Shown here in pieces: positions 47,124 through 57,530 of a stretch of 64,000 nucleotides of DNA. Both the position numbers and the translations under genes were made by a program. Below the pieces are notes generated by a model. That model ran no database searches and was not told where the DNA came from. It was given only the letters and a program-made list of their open reading frames with translations. The first letter of the stretch is position 1; the number at the start of each line of letters is the position of its first letter. The stretch spans positions 1,396,001 to 1,460,000 of the forward strand of contig CAJNDS010000779.1 in assembly GCA_905221605.1 (NCBI GenBank), read 5' to 3'. The DNA comes from Symbiodinium natans. Lineage: Eukaryota; Sar; Dinophyceae; Suessiales; Symbiodiniaceae.

Positions 47124-47208
47124 CTATCTTTTCGACCTGCGCCTTCCCAAGAACACTCAGCCCCTAGTTGCACAAGATCGGCCTGCAAGACGAAAGAGCC
47201 CGCCCAGG
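47124..47208 (+). CDS. Exon-like segment
   Basis: Reads LSFRPAPSQEHSAPSCTRSA then CKTKEPAQ; donor GTGGAT. Confidence 0.4.
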
Positions 47209-47568
47209 GTGGATTCTTGCGCCCTTTTTTCAGGGTTTAGGCTTGAGGGTTTAGGGGCTGTGGACTCCTCACCCTGCTGCGGAAAAAAGGGGTTAGGGCA
47301 AAGTGCATAGGGCTTGGGCTCTTTCTTTGTTTCGAAGCCTGCAAATGCAAGGTCGGGCTTCGGGGGCTTCGGGTGTGGGGCTTGGGATGTTTGGTTTCAA
47401 ACAAACGCGCGAACATTCAGACCTGCGAAGTCCCACCACCCCCCCCCCCCCACCCCCCCACCCCCCCAAGTTTAGGGTTTAGGGCTAGGGCGACAGGGCG
47501 CCCAAGATGATTCAAGGAGTCTTCCTTAACCCTAAACCCTAAACCTGAGCTAAGGGGCAATGATTCAG

Positions 47569-47638
47569 CTTTCTTGGGGGGCGGTCTGAGGAGATGGCGT
47601 CTCGCACCTCTTTGTGCCGACCCAAGCTGTGCTTCGAC
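47569..47638 (+). CDS. Exon-like segment
   Basis: Acceptor AATGATTCAG, reads GRSEEMASRTSLCRPKLCFD and runs into CCCTAAAC. Confidence 0.4.
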
Positions 47639-47883
47639 CCTAAACCTAAACCCTGAACCCTATAGGGTGTAGGGTTTAGGGTTTAGTTTAGGGTTTAAAC
47701 CCTAAGCCCTAACCCTCAAGCCCTATAAACCTTCAGCGTATTGAAGGCTGGTCGTTTCTAAGCGCTCCCACCATCACCAAATGAGGGGCAAGGTAGGGAT
47801 GGCATGAACCATCTGGGCTGTGTAGCCCTTAGCCTTAGTCGCGACATAGGTTTAGGGTTTAGGGTTGAGGGTTGAGGGTTTAG

Positions 47884-48182
47884 GGTTCACGACCCACCTG
47901 TTCTCGTGGACAGCAGCACGGCGGGTTACAATGCCCAGCTCCCCACGCACGACCCATGCACTGGCAGCTTCTGCCAGGACGAAAGGTTCGCTTGCACTCT
48001 TTGCTCAGGCTACCCAGGGTGCGCAGTCAGTGTTCCTTACGGATGGACATCCTTGCCTCGTTCGGGTTTTGGGCCCTCTGGGCATGTCGGGAAATTCGGG
48101 GATGCGAGTGCAAAGACGTAAGGCTGGAGGCTTTCCCGGCCGCAGAGGCATGGATCATCAAGCTGACCAGTGCCCGCCTTAG
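47884..48182 (+). CDS. Cys-rich two-exon model with 28-nt intron: 47884-48117, 48146-48182
   Basis: The acceptor is the TTTAG of a TTTAGGG unit. Exon 1 (234 bp) reads VHDPPVLVDSSTAGYNAQLP, then THDPCTGSFCQDERFACTLC, SGYPGCAVSVPYGWTSL; Cys spacing C-4-C-6-C-2-C-5-C. Donor GTAAGG, intron 28 nt ending CCGGCCGCAG, exon 2 GMDHQADQCPP to TAG. Possibly a secreted disulphide domain; no named family. Confidence 0.55.
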
Positions 48183-48210
48183 TCTGTTTCTCCTATCGCA
48201 GGGCAGACCA

Positions 48211-48315
48211 CTAATATTTGCTTAAGAACTCCAAAAGAATGTAAAATCACAATCCCTATATTGCCCGTAATAAGGTAGAATACTTTTATTGTTGGGGATT
48301 CTTAAGCAGTTCCTA
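48211..48315 (+). mobile_element. Family B element
   Basis: CTAATATTTGCTTAAGAACTCC ... GGGATTCTTAAGCAGTTCCTAG with core CACAATCCCTATATTGCCC. Confidence 0.75.
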
Positions 48316-48392
48316 GACCAGCAGACGAGTTCAGCCCAATCAGGAGCACGCCAACAGTCCCACAGTCGTCAGCCTTTTGGGGACGGAAGGTA

Positions 48393-48512
48393 CTTTAGGG
48401 GTCGAAACCATTTGCTACAGTAATCGTATTTACTTACTTATGGTCCCTTTATAAATGTACCATAACAACCCCCAAAGCCCTATTCTAAGTATGTTAAGCC
48501 CCCTATATGACT
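48393..48512 (+). mobile_element. Family F element
   Basis: GGGGTCGAAACCATTTGC ... TTATGGTCCCTTTATAAATG ... AAGCCCCCTATATGA. Confidence 0.65.
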
Positions 48513-48603
48513 GAATGTCTGGGCCTTTGGATGTAGGGGTGTCAGGTTTAGGGTTTAGGGTTTAGGGTTTAGGGTTGTCATAACCCTAAGCCCGAAACCG
48601 CCT

Positions 48604-48838
48604 ATGAGTCGTGTCGGCATGGAGGAATCTCTTCTTAGGCCCCGAGTCGGACAAGCAGTGACAACTCTGCGAGGACCAGGGGAGCTCGGGGGGGCTCCCA
48701 GAAGAGTTGGCTCCATCGGTGGGGATGTTCCCCCTTATGCTACAGTCCTGAATAGGGATCCTGCTAGGGGGTGCTATCATCCCGATTTAAGGACTGCTAG
48801 TATAAGGGTGAACATCCCAATTCACAGGGTTTAACTGA
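48604..48838 (+). CDS. Two-exon gene split by a family A element: 48604-48718, 48828-48838
   Basis: ATG after CCCGAAACCGCCT; MSRVGMEESLLRPRVGQAVT then TLRGPGELGGAPRRVGSIG. Donor GTGGGG is the element edge; acceptor CCCAATTCACAG; phase 1; the second exon adds GFN and TGA. 41 residues. The short last exon makes the model tentative. Confidence 0.4.
48719..48820 (+). mobile_element. Family A element
   Basis: GTGGGGATGTTCCCCCTTATGC ... AAGGACTGCTAGTATAAGGG ... GAACATCCCAA. Confidence 0.8.
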
Positions 48839-48970
48839 GGCTCCTATTAGCGTTTAGCATGCATTTTGGTCGGGCTCCATGTGATTCTTTCACGGGGTTC
48901 CGATCCACAGCTGCTGTGCAATCTCTTTTGAAGCATTGGCTGTTGTGACACTTCGCCCCTCCCCCAAGAG

Positions 48971-49114
48971 ATGAACGCAGGAGCTCCTAGCGAAAGAGCG
49001 TGGCGTGGCGAGCGTCCGGCCGGCCGCATTTCCCAATTTCTGCCTAGGAATCCGATCAGGAAATTTGAAGAGTCTAACAGTATAACATTGAAGTATGTAG
49101 GTCAGGGGATCTGA
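48971..49114 (+). CDS. Hypothetical protein or first exon, 47 aa
   Basis: MNAGAPSERAWRGERPAGRI then SQFLPRNPIRKFEESNSITL to TGA; a GTAGGT donor precedes the stop. Upstream ATG at 48860 opens a separate short frame (MHFGRAPCDSF...). Confidence 0.4.
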   Translation: MNAGAPSERAWRGERPAGRISQFLPRNPIRKFEESNSITLKYVGQGI

Positions 49115-49403
49115 AGGTACAGCGATAGAGCCTCAAATTTGGCGCACGTAGCCAAGGGTGCATGTTGCTTCCTCGCCTCGGGGAGATTGTAGGAACCCGA
49201 AAGGTCTATGTGGGTGGGTATATAAGATACCAAAAACTAAGAGCTCAGACTAGGCGGGCCCATACTTGCCATGGGCGCTGCACCAGGCATAGCGGCACAA
49301 GGGGCCTTTTCTCCCATTTGCTTTATTCTGCATGGTTCGAGTATTCTTAGTCCCACTCACATAAACCTTACTGTAGTCCATATAAGCATGAATTGGCGGC
49401 CGC

Positions 49404-49715
49404 GTGGTTTCGGTTGGCAGGGGTCAGCTCTCAAAGCAGGGGTCCGAACGGAATCGTCAGACATTCCGGGGTAGGGAATATCGACAAAAAAAGCAGCCAA
49501 CACGCACATGCCAGGGTTCTATGATGATTTTTAATGAGTTCTGGCGAAGTTTTGCCATTGGAACCAAGAAGCAACGTGCCCGTTTGCAAGCCACCTGCAA
49601 ACCCGGAGTCCATAAGATCGCTTGGAGTTGTGGGCAGAATAACCAGAACAATAACAATAATACTAGTATAAACGTGTATTACAAGATACTCGTGGTGTCA
49701 AATATCGTAATATAA
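49404..49715 (+). CDS. ORF, hypothetical
   Basis: About 100 codons: KQGSERNRQTFRGREYRQKK, MMIFNEFWRSFAIGTKKQRA, RLQATCKPGVHKIAWSCGQN, then an Asn run. - frames overlap. Confidence 0.35.
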   Translation: MVSVGRGQLSKQGSERNRQTFRGREYRQKKQPTRTCQGSMMIFNEFWRSFAIGTKKQRARLQATCKPGVHKIAWSCGQNNQNNNNNTSINVYYKILVVSNIVI

Positions 49716-49962
49716 GATCTGCAATAATAGTTTTTCCTGTCGTGGCCTTCGGGACATAGCCATGGTACTGACGCGCGAGAAGATCATCGGGCAGGCATGC
49801 ATGTATGGATGGACTTGCTGTCGTCTTCACTTGGGCAGTGGGCATGATGAACCCTAAACCCTAAAAACTAAACCCCAAACCCTAAACCCTAAACCCATAA
49901 CCCATGATCATCCGGTTGATGGTTCAGGGTTTTATAACACGAAGTCTATCAGATTCCAAGTA

Positions 49963-50217
49963 TGAGCCACGGTGTCTGAGGGAATCTTAGAGCCACCTCG
50001 AGCTGCCCCCCTGGGACACTTGGAGGTTCATGGTACTTATTAACCAATTATTACTCTACTTATAACCCACTGATAAGCCCCTTAAGTGCCCCAAGATGGC
50101 AAGTACAGTGATAAATGGTTCATAAGTACCATGAACCTCCAAGCAATAGCGAGAATGAGCCGCAGCGCGCTGCTCTCGCGAGCTTCCTTTCCGAAAAATG
50201 CCGCCGCCGCCGCGTGA
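49963..50217 (+). CDS. Two-exon model split by family C element: 49963-50014, 50144-50217
   Basis: Exon 1 VSEGILEPPRAAPL; the intron is the family C element with a GA start (GACACTTGG) and AG end, phase 1; exon 2 IARMSRSALLSRASFPK then an Ala run to TGA. A GA donor is unusual, and exon 2 is open longer in another frame (to 50302). Confidence 0.35.
50015..50143 (+). mobile_element. Family C element, most intact copy
   Basis: CTTGGAGGTTCATGGTACTTAT at left and ATAAGTACCATGAACCTCCAAG at right are near-perfect inverted repeats (22 bp), with TTATAACCCACTGATAAGCC inside. Confidence 0.85.
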
Positions 50218-50302
50218 ACAGAAGAGACCGTGAACCTTGTAGAAGCGTAGAAGCACTTGTCCGCCGCAGGGCCCAGTCAAGGGCAAGACTCCAAGCCTAA
50301 AG
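50144..50302 (+). CDS. Exon, alternative long frame
   Basis: NSENEPQRAALASFLSEKCR then RRRVNRRDREPCRSVEALVR to TAA. Arg-rich. It competes with the frame of the previous entry. Confidence 0.4.
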
Positions 50303-51072
50303 CCCCTAGACCTTGCAGGGTTGATGCAAGGGAAGGGAGGTGCAAGCATGGAAGGGTTTTAGATGCAGATAGTCCCACAGCGTGCGCGAAGGCCCACGCA
50401 GCCGGCCGCCTCTACGAGCGAGCAAGGGGCAGTCCGGCGCGCGGGGTCGGGGGCCGAAGCAGATAGGCATTTCCCAAGGTAGCGATGGCCCTTTTATGCT
50501 CCAAATATAAGCAGAACTCCCAAAGCGAAGCCCCAAAAAGGGACATACCCCTCATGACCGGAAACACACGAGACGGGTTAGAGCTTGCAGGGGTTTAGGG
50601 TGTGTCGGGTGTTGTTGTGGTTTCTAAGGGTTTTTAGGGTGTTTGTTCCCAGGGTTCTTAGAGTCTTTCTGGGCTTTCGCTTTACGATCCGGGCTTCGCT
50701 TGTTCATCAGGCAGCCTTCTCCCTTGCCCAAACCTTTTTGGGTTTGGGATTTAGGCTTGAGAGGGATTAGGGCTTATTATAGGGTTCTTCAGGGGGGTTC
50801 AAGGGGCGTAGGAACCTAGGGAACCTTATGGAAGCTGAGGGAGTACCTTGATTTACCTACCCCCCTTGGACCCCCTCTCTTAAGAATCCTATAAGCTTAC
50901 GGTGTTTGAGAAAGGCCAAATCGTGCGCGGGCGCGGCTGAATTTTGAAAAAGGACCTTGGCCTTTGGCGTGGTTATGGCACACGGGGTTCTGCACCACTT
51001 CCCACAAAGTATAAGCCCTATCCCCCAAGCCCCAACACCCCAAACCCCCTAAACCCTAAACCCTATAAACAA

Positions 51073-53720
51073 ATGGCTCAAGTTTTTTGGTTGTGGAGTT
51101 CACAAAGGCTTGCTCCGCTGGTGCCGCGACTCGCGCGCACCCCCCATTTGTTTTGTCACAAGGCATGACACGGGACGCCTCTTCTCCGGCAATCGGGCCA
51201 GTGCGGCTCGACTTGTCAAGGTGAAGAATGTCCGTGTAGTTGACGTCCGGAAATTGCACAATCCGGAAGCTCTGGCATTGGCACGAGGCAATACTCGCCT
51301 CAATCCTGACCTTTCTCTCCGCATTTTGGGGAATGAAAAGGCGCGGGATGCATCAGAGAGGCGTTGAATTTCCTCGAGCAAGGCTTCATAGTCATCGTCT
51401 CCTGCACGCACGGCCTACACAATTCCGTGGCTTGCGGAGAAGATATCTCAGCGAAGTCGGGTATCAAAATTCATCACCTCGATTTAAGAAATGCGGTGAT
51501 CGCCCGCAACGGTGTGTGGCCCTTGACGAAATATGGCTCATACACCATGGTGGCGCCCTCCAGCATAGCCTCATCTTCTGCGCTCTCGATAAGTCACAAA
51601 ACCCGCTCCGAGATAGTGCATGACAAAAGTGGCATTGTACTCCAACGGGGCTATGTGCTCCATGTTGGTGGGTTTGAGTTTGGCCCTTTCGAGAGGAACG
51701 TCCCGTTGTATCGGGTGGAGGCTGGAGATGAGGACGGTGGGACGATCAGCGAGATGACACGCCCTGAGAGCATGTTAGATCTAGCTGCGATCTACTTGCA
51801 GGAGTGGGGGTTTCGAGATCTCGGCTACCGCATCGCGCGACCCATAACGATAACCACATCAGCAATCGCATGCCTGGCTTTAAAGCCGAAGATAGCGATT
51901 CCACGGCATATGCCGTTTTGAAGGCTTGTTGGGAAGGCGCCGCGAAGAGTGAACTCACATGTGTTCTCTCGGGCGTCCTCCCATGGGCCAGTGCGCCAGC
52001 TCAGACTCGCAATTGGCTCAAAGAGCAAATCCCAAGCCTCCTTGTTTTCCAAGATGTGAGCACATAGCATGTAGGGAACGAGAGCAACTAGCCAATGCGC
52101 TAGAAGACGGACCCTACATGGCACTGGTCACCGCTGACACCCAAAAGGTGTTTATGGGACGCTGGTGCATGAAGCTGACGGGGCTAATAGCCCCTGAATT
52201 GCTCTCCAAGAATCGCGGCTTCCGCAGAAGTGTCTTTGCTTCGTTAGACGGAGAAGGCAGTCTCCTTCTAGTCACCACAGAACGCCGTCTTAAAGCCTTC
52301 CTTTTTGGAAGGACCAGACAGTGTCCGGAGTGCGATGGACTTGCCCATGAACTAATAATAGAGTTGCTGGACGGTGACAAGCCCTGGAGTCAATGGAAAT
52401 GCGTCTTGGATGCTATTGAGCGCCGGTCGGATAAACTGGATAGACAAATTTGCTTCTCAGATTTTGCCTCAACCAGCTTTTTTTGTTGCGCGCCAAAATG
52501 TTTTTTTTGGCCTTTGGTAGTTTTTGATTGTCTGTCAAGCTGGTCTTTGGAACACCCTTTTTCAAGTTCAAAATTTTGGTTTCCTGCCAACAGTGGTGTT
52601 GAGACACTTTTTTGGTTTCAAGTTTTTGGTTTTCTCAGATTCTTTTGTTTTGGTTTAATTTTTTTGGTTTCCCTCCGTGTGTGTTGATTGTGTCTTGAAA
52701 CATTTGCCTTAAAAACTTCAGGTCTCAATTTGCTTCACTATCTGTTTTCTCCAGAAATCTGCATTCAATTTTTCCCGTTGCGAATGTCCGCCAACAGTGG
52801 CAGGCATTTCACAGGGTTCTCCAGGCTACCGCGATCGGCCTCGATCTGATAGACTCTCCCCTGCTCCGTGAGGCTCTTTTAGAAGCTCGAGTGGCCTTTA
52901 TTGCTCAGTTTGTGAATGATGGCAACATCGCATCAGCTGAGTTTAAAGGCACTCGTGGACACAGCATTGTCGGATTCACTGCGTGGAACGTCCGACTTAG
53001 ATGCCAATGTCCTTATGTCTCGGCTAGGTCGCGCAGTTGAGACTGATCCACGCATCATTCTCCACAAAGAAGACATAGACCCAAAGAAAGCAGAGAGCTT
53101 CTATAAGCCACACCCATATGGGGATCTTATAAGAGAAGTCGAGACATCGTACACAGACGCTTGGCGTCGAGTCCCCATATGATGTCTTTTTGAAGCATGT
53201 CCTCCACCGCACACGGGGCATACCTCTGAAAGATCTGCCCGATGTGCTCAAGCAGAAATCAGAGATTGAGGACGCCGGACTCTGCCATGGTCCGTTCGAG
53301 ATGGCAGAATTTCTAGCCAAGTGCGCGGTCTGGATTTGGCTTCACCCCAAAAACGTCCGCAACGCTAAGGTTCTCCCGGAAAATGGGCGGCGTTGCCCGA
53401 GAGACCATTATGATGGTGCAGGCTGATTTGGCTGATGATGAGCCAACGCCCCCTTATATGAAGGAGTCAAAGATTTCAGCCCGGGGACACTTGAGGAATA
53501 GGCTGTGCAAACACCTGGCGGAAACAAAGGAGTTTCAAAAGAGACTCCGTAAGATCTGCCTCTGCAGTATGCGACCAATATTGGAACAAGAAAGACTTGC
53601 GCAAATCCAAGCTGTCCTGAAGAGGAGCTTCACAGAACTACAATTGTCGACACCATTTTCCCAGAGCGGGAGAATAAGCCGAGATCATTTGATCTTCAGC
53701 CTGCCGAATTTTCAGTTCTG
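51073..53720 (+). pseudogene. Frame-shifted coding island without telomere repeats
   Basis: Successive + frames look coding but change phase: about 51110-51360 (VKNVRVVDVRKLHNPEALAL), 51370-51850 (SGIVLQRGYVLHVGGFEFGP; ESMLDLAAIYLQEWGFRDLG), 51855-52060 (CWEGAAKSELTCVLSGVLPW), 52070-52450 (DGPYMALVTADTQKVFMGRW; FASLDGEGSLLLVTTERRLK), then T-rich 52460-52780, 52916-53182 (DPRIILHKEDIDPKKAESFY), 53190-53340 and 53400-53720. Decayed gene or retro-copy, unmarked introns, or sequence errors are all possible. No family recognised. Confidence 0.5.
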
Positions 53721-54216
53721 ACAGAAGCTGTAGACCCCCTCATGAGGGCCGTGATAGACCTCTATCATGAACAGAATGAGGCATATCACGGCTTCCGGGG
53801 TAAGAGAAAGAAAAGTTTAGGACAGAGAGCCTCGGCCAGCGTTTTGGAGATGTTTCAATTTGGGGGTTCCAGGACACACACTGCTTAATAAGCAGTGCCT
53901 TGAGTGACCTGAAGAACCTGGTCTGGAAGCATCCCCCTGAACTTCTTCGCTCCTCATTGGTACTGCCTGTAATTTGCAGTTGTTGCTTGGAGTGAGGGAG
54001 TTGTAGGGGGAGATGGGATGCCTCGGGACCCTTTTTGCGGTCTGACAAGAACTCACATAACCACGAGTGTTCCCTGCGGAGTGATCCCAGAGGGGGTCTG
54101 CTAGGCGGGTGGCAAAAAAAAACCCTATAAACCCTAAACCCTGAACCCTAGCCGCAAGATTCATGAACCGTGTTTGCCTCGCCTGGCTTGTCCGAGTGTG
54201 AGCGATTAAACCCTAG

Positions 54217-54320
54217 CCGGGGACGGAAAGCCACGGCGCAAGGTCCTTGAGATGCGTGCGGACGAGCTGTGCGTGGACCTGGCTGACAAGATCGCGAGGC
54301 GGAGTTCGGGCTGCAAATGA
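54217..54320 (+). CDS. Terminal exon with array-derived acceptor
   Basis: Acceptor GATTAAACCCTAG. Reads GDGKPRRKVLEMRADELCVD then LADKIARRSSGCK to TGA. Strong composition. Confidence 0.55.
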
Positions 54321-54976
54321 GTTTAAGGTTTGTAGGGTTTAGGGTTTAGGGTTTAGGGTAGGGTTTATAAAGTTTGTAAGCAAAGGATGCGCGAGTCTTT
54401 GTGAGTAAGGGTATTGCTTTCTAGCGTGGTTCGGGGGCGTCACATCCCAGAGAACCGTCTCTAACTGGTGGGTGCATTGCGGCTGTGTTGGAGCTGACTC
54501 CCAAGCCCTAGGCCCTAACTAAAACCTAAACCCTAGGTTTCACTTTGTCTTGTCAATCCGGAGGTCTCGCTACCGGTTGTTGACCTGGTCTCATGTATAT
54601 TCTGTTACTCATTCTGTTTGGATGTTGCCGGGTGGCGAGGGAGTAGCTTCCGCCTGTCGAGTCCTCCATGGTGATGCGTGAGTGGATGTGATCGTCGTAT
54701 GTTGTTGATTATGATTATGTCTGCTTGCGAGATGGTGAAGTAGCGGAGAATATTTTGAGCAGGTGGTGTCATTCGAGCCAGTTGTCATGATCTACGTGTT
54801 GTGCTTATCACCCTGAGTCGTGATCTCGTGGGAGTCGACACCCTACAGACCCTACACCACCCTAAACCCTAAGCCCGAAACCCGAAACCCTAAACCCTAA
54901 ACCCCAAACCCTGAACCCTGAACCCTAAACCCTAAACCCTAAACCGACACGGATGCCGTGAGCCTTCGCCCCGCAG

Positions 54977-55049
54977 CGTATTCCTGCGACACGCTGCACA
55001 AACAATTTCATGCCCAAGAAGCCCAATGAACACAATGGAGCTCTTCATG

Positions 55050-55115
<66 letters not shown>

Positions 55116-55348
55116 CTTAAGAACCCCAGAAGAAAAAAACAAATAAAAGACAATAATCCCTATACTACCCTTAATAAGGAATAATATGTTTTGTCTCAGC
55201 AATGAGTAGTTTAGCTGGTGAAGCCGATCTCCTTCCCCATGCTGATGCCACAGAGTGCAGAGTTGCGTCGATTTTGACCTGGCCTTCGAGTGACTTAACT
55301 TGGCTGGCTGCCAAGCCCGAAGTCCCCACAGGCCCGAAGAAGTATTGA
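54977..55348 (+). CDS. Two-exon 3' end split by a family B element: 54977-55048, 55210-55348
   Basis: Acceptor CGCCCCGCAG; exon 1 VFLRHAAQTISCPRSPMNTM then ELF; donor GTACTAC; acceptor AATGAGTAG; phase 2. Exon 2 LAGEADLLPHADATECRVAS, ILTWPSSDLTWLAAKPEVPT to TGA. The spliced frame is open for 69 codons. The intron is the element plus a (TAC)n expansion. Function unknown. Confidence 0.6.
55049..55209 (+). mobile_element. Family B element whose left end became a (TAC)n microsatellite
   Basis: GTAC(TAC)n for about 66 bp, then CTTAAGAACCCC, core GACAATAATCCCTATACTACCC, right end TTGTCTCAGCAATGAGTAG. The TAC repeat probably grew from the family's CTACTA terminus. Confidence 0.8.
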
Positions 55349-55484
55349 CCGACACTGGAACTTAACATCCTAAACCCTAAACCCTAAACTCTAAACCCTA
55401 AACCCTAAACCCTAAACCGCACTTCAAAACCTGGGGTCGAGGAATGTGGGTCCACCTCAAGTTTGGCCGTAGCCTTGAGACATA

Positions 55485-55600
55485 TGGGGATTTCCGAAAA
55501 TAAAGGACCTCTACATATAGATCCCAAATAGTAGGATTCCCTCATAATTCAGAAGGACCCCAATAAGGTACCCCCTAATTTGGGAAAACCCCCATCTTGG
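55485..55600 (-). repeat. Family D element, inverted copy
   Basis: ATCCCAAATAGTAGGATTCCC, GGACCCCAATAAGGTACCCCC and AAACCCCCATCTTGGGG are the reverse complement of the 1286 copy motifs. Confidence 0.65.
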
Positions 55601-55605
55601 GGCAG

Positions 55606-55690
55606 GCAAATCGAGGAAGAGGAGAAGCAGGCGACACTAGCAGAAGGCGATTCTGCTGCCAGCGCTGCTCCAGCGGCACTTAAGCTCTGA
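55606..55690 (+). CDS. Terminal exon, acidic
   Basis: Acceptor TTGGGGCAG, reads QIEEEEKQATLAEGDSAASA then APAALKL to TGA. Confidence 0.5.
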
Positions 55691-55869
55691 GCCTTTCAGC
55701 GCCCCAAACGTCTATTCCCTTTGCCTTACGGACCCAAACCCAACAGGAAGTTCAAGCCCTTAGGTTAAAGATTCCTCTAGGTGAGACAGACAGTATACCA
55801 CCCAAGACCCCAAAGCACATCCTGGCCGCACAGCATCAGAGTCGAAGAAGATGTTCAGTCGAGTAAGAT

Positions 55870-56418
55870 GTGTTCGAGGCAATGTGCAATTATCTGCCAA
55901 AGTGTAGGCCAGTGCAGGATTCCATCGTCCCAAACTGCTGTAGGATGTTGTCAAGGTTAAGCGGGAAAGGGAAGAAGCTCCCTAAACAACTTCGGCAGTC
56001 GACCCGGCACACAGAAAGGAAAGCCAGACAACAGCGGTTGTCATTGAGGGAACTCGATAGTTTCGCTCCACGCTCCACGACATTAGCACAAGTAGCTGGA
56101 AAGAACAGCATATCCCAACAGAGCAACGTGTGTCAACATACAACGAGCACATCCGCAACCAGTTTGGTTGCTTTTCTTCCAAGAATCAGGGGAGCTTTTG
56201 TTGTTCCCCCTGGTAGGAAAATTCGATGCGGGTGTCCTACAGGGTGGGTAACCCCTTCATATGCCATCTCGGATGGCAAAATATACGAGAACCCTTTCAG
56301 TTTATTACGGTCCCCCCCCCCCCCGCTTTGCAATCCACGTGAGGTGGGCGGAATTGGAAGTGGGCTCAGGTGTGGGGTTTCAGGGTGGTTTCGAGTTGAC
56401 CCCAATGTTAAGGTTTGA
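55870..56418 (+). CDS. ORF, hypothetical, 182 aa
   Basis: ATG to TAA. RLSGKGKKLPKQLRQSTRHT, ERKARQQRLSLRELDSFAPR, SLVAFLPRIRGAFVVPPGRK, WVTPSYAISDGKIYENPF. Basic N-terminal half. May be an exon plus read-through past 56310 (C-run). No family recognised. Confidence 0.45.
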   Translation: MFEAMCNYLPKCRPVQDSIVPNCCRMLSRLSGKGKKLPKQLRQSTRHTERKARQQRLSLRELDSFAPRSTTLAQVAGKNSISQQSNVCQHTTSTSATSLVAFLPRIRGAFVVPPGRKIRCGCPTGWVTPSYAISDGKIYENPFSLLRSPPPPLCNPREVGGIGSGLRCGVSGWFRVDPNVKV

Positions 56419-56638
56419 AGGGTTCAGGGGTTTGACGTCAGAGAGTCCTGGTTCAAAAAGGGTTGAGGGTTTCCTGGCCCAAACCTTTGTGTTGGGGTTT
56501 AGGACGTACTTGTAGGGTGAGGTTTTTTTTATGGGTCTGATCAGTGAAAGTCCCGCTCCCAGCTGCTGTGAAAAGACAGTAAGCGCAACCCCCACGGCAG
56601 GAACTCTCGCGTAGCTCCTGACACCCAGAATCAAAAAT

Positions 56639-57013
56639 GTGGATTCCATTATTCCCTTGATTGTGGCACCGGCTTTGGGCGTGCCTCCTGAGCTGGACCA
56701 AGCAAGAAGCCTTGAACCCCATGCTATGAACCAAGCCTGGGCACTCATACTGCATTACAAGACAGAACGGTCGACTTGCGACCCTACACCGAGGCCTGGC
56801 GAACTCCCGACACAACCCGCCACCCAGCCACCCTCAAGGAGTATAATAGCCTATACAGAAAAGCCACAAAGCACTGCGCACACTCAGGGTGCTGGCCTGG
56901 GACCTACAGCTGTACCACCTGAGCCTGCCGTGACCTCCAAGCCGAGCCCTTGGAGCGTGGACTACTCCAGATTCGAGGCTCCGGCCGCATCACGAGACCG
57001 AGGGCAAATCTGA
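56639..57013 (+). CDS. ORF/exon, hypothetical, about 124 codons
   Basis: IIPLIVAPALGVPPELDQAR, SLEPHAMNQAWALILHYKTE, then a Pro/Thr-rich linker and PWSVDYSRFEAPAASRDRG to TGA. The - strand is open too but less plausible. Confidence 0.5.
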   Translation: MDSIIPLIVAPALGVPPELDQARSLEPHAMNQAWALILHYKTERSTCDPTPRPGELPTQPATQPPSRSIIAYTEKPQSTAHTQGAGLGPTAVPPEPAVTSKPSPWSVDYSRFEAPAASRDRGQI

Positions 57014-57170
57014 GCAAGCGGAACTCCGTGCCCCCCCCCCCCCCCTGGAAACCTTCGACATAGGGACGTCAGAGTGCGTATGCGACAGGGGCCAGCGCTG
57101 CTTCGGGACGGGGTGGGGGGGGGTTCTCCATAGGGAGATCAGTGCATGTGGAGGTCAGGCTAAAACCTAA

Positions 57171-57277
57171 ACCTTCTGGTTTCTGGAAGCCAAGGACGCC
57201 ATCCTTCGCGATGAGGATGACTCGCCTCCCAACCAACTTCAAGCCGACCGGCTGCGGTTGGGATCAAGACAGGGCTT
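57171..57277 (+). CDS. Exon-like segment
   Basis: After a CCTAAACC fragment, reads FWFLEAKDAILRDEDDSPPN then QLQADRLRLGSRQ; GC donor possible. Confidence 0.45.
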
Positions 57278-57295
57278 TCCTTCAGGGCAGCGGAT

Positions 57296-57525
57296 GTGTG
57301 TGTGTGTGTGTGTGTTTGTTTTTTTGTGTGTGTGCGTGTGTGTCTCTTTATTTGTCTGTCTGTCCGTCTGTCCAGTCCTATCTGTGTGTCTGTGTCTGTC
57401 CTGTCTGTCTCTCTGTGCTTCCCTATCTGTCTCTGTGGCTCTATCTCTCTGTCTGTGATTGTCTGACTGTTTGTCCGTCCGTCCGTGCGTCTGTCGTTGC
57501 GTTTTTTGTTTGTTTGTTTTTTCTG
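57296..57525. repeat. TG/TCTG simple sequence
   Basis: (TG)n grading into degenerate TGTCTGTC repeats; long frames here are repeat-driven. Confidence 0.9.
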
Positions 57526-57530
57526 TCACG

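Noticed and set aside
50585-50770. Frame with FRVFRVLRVF-type repeats
   Set aside because: It is a translation of degenerate TTTAGGG-like sequence, with no unique coding character.
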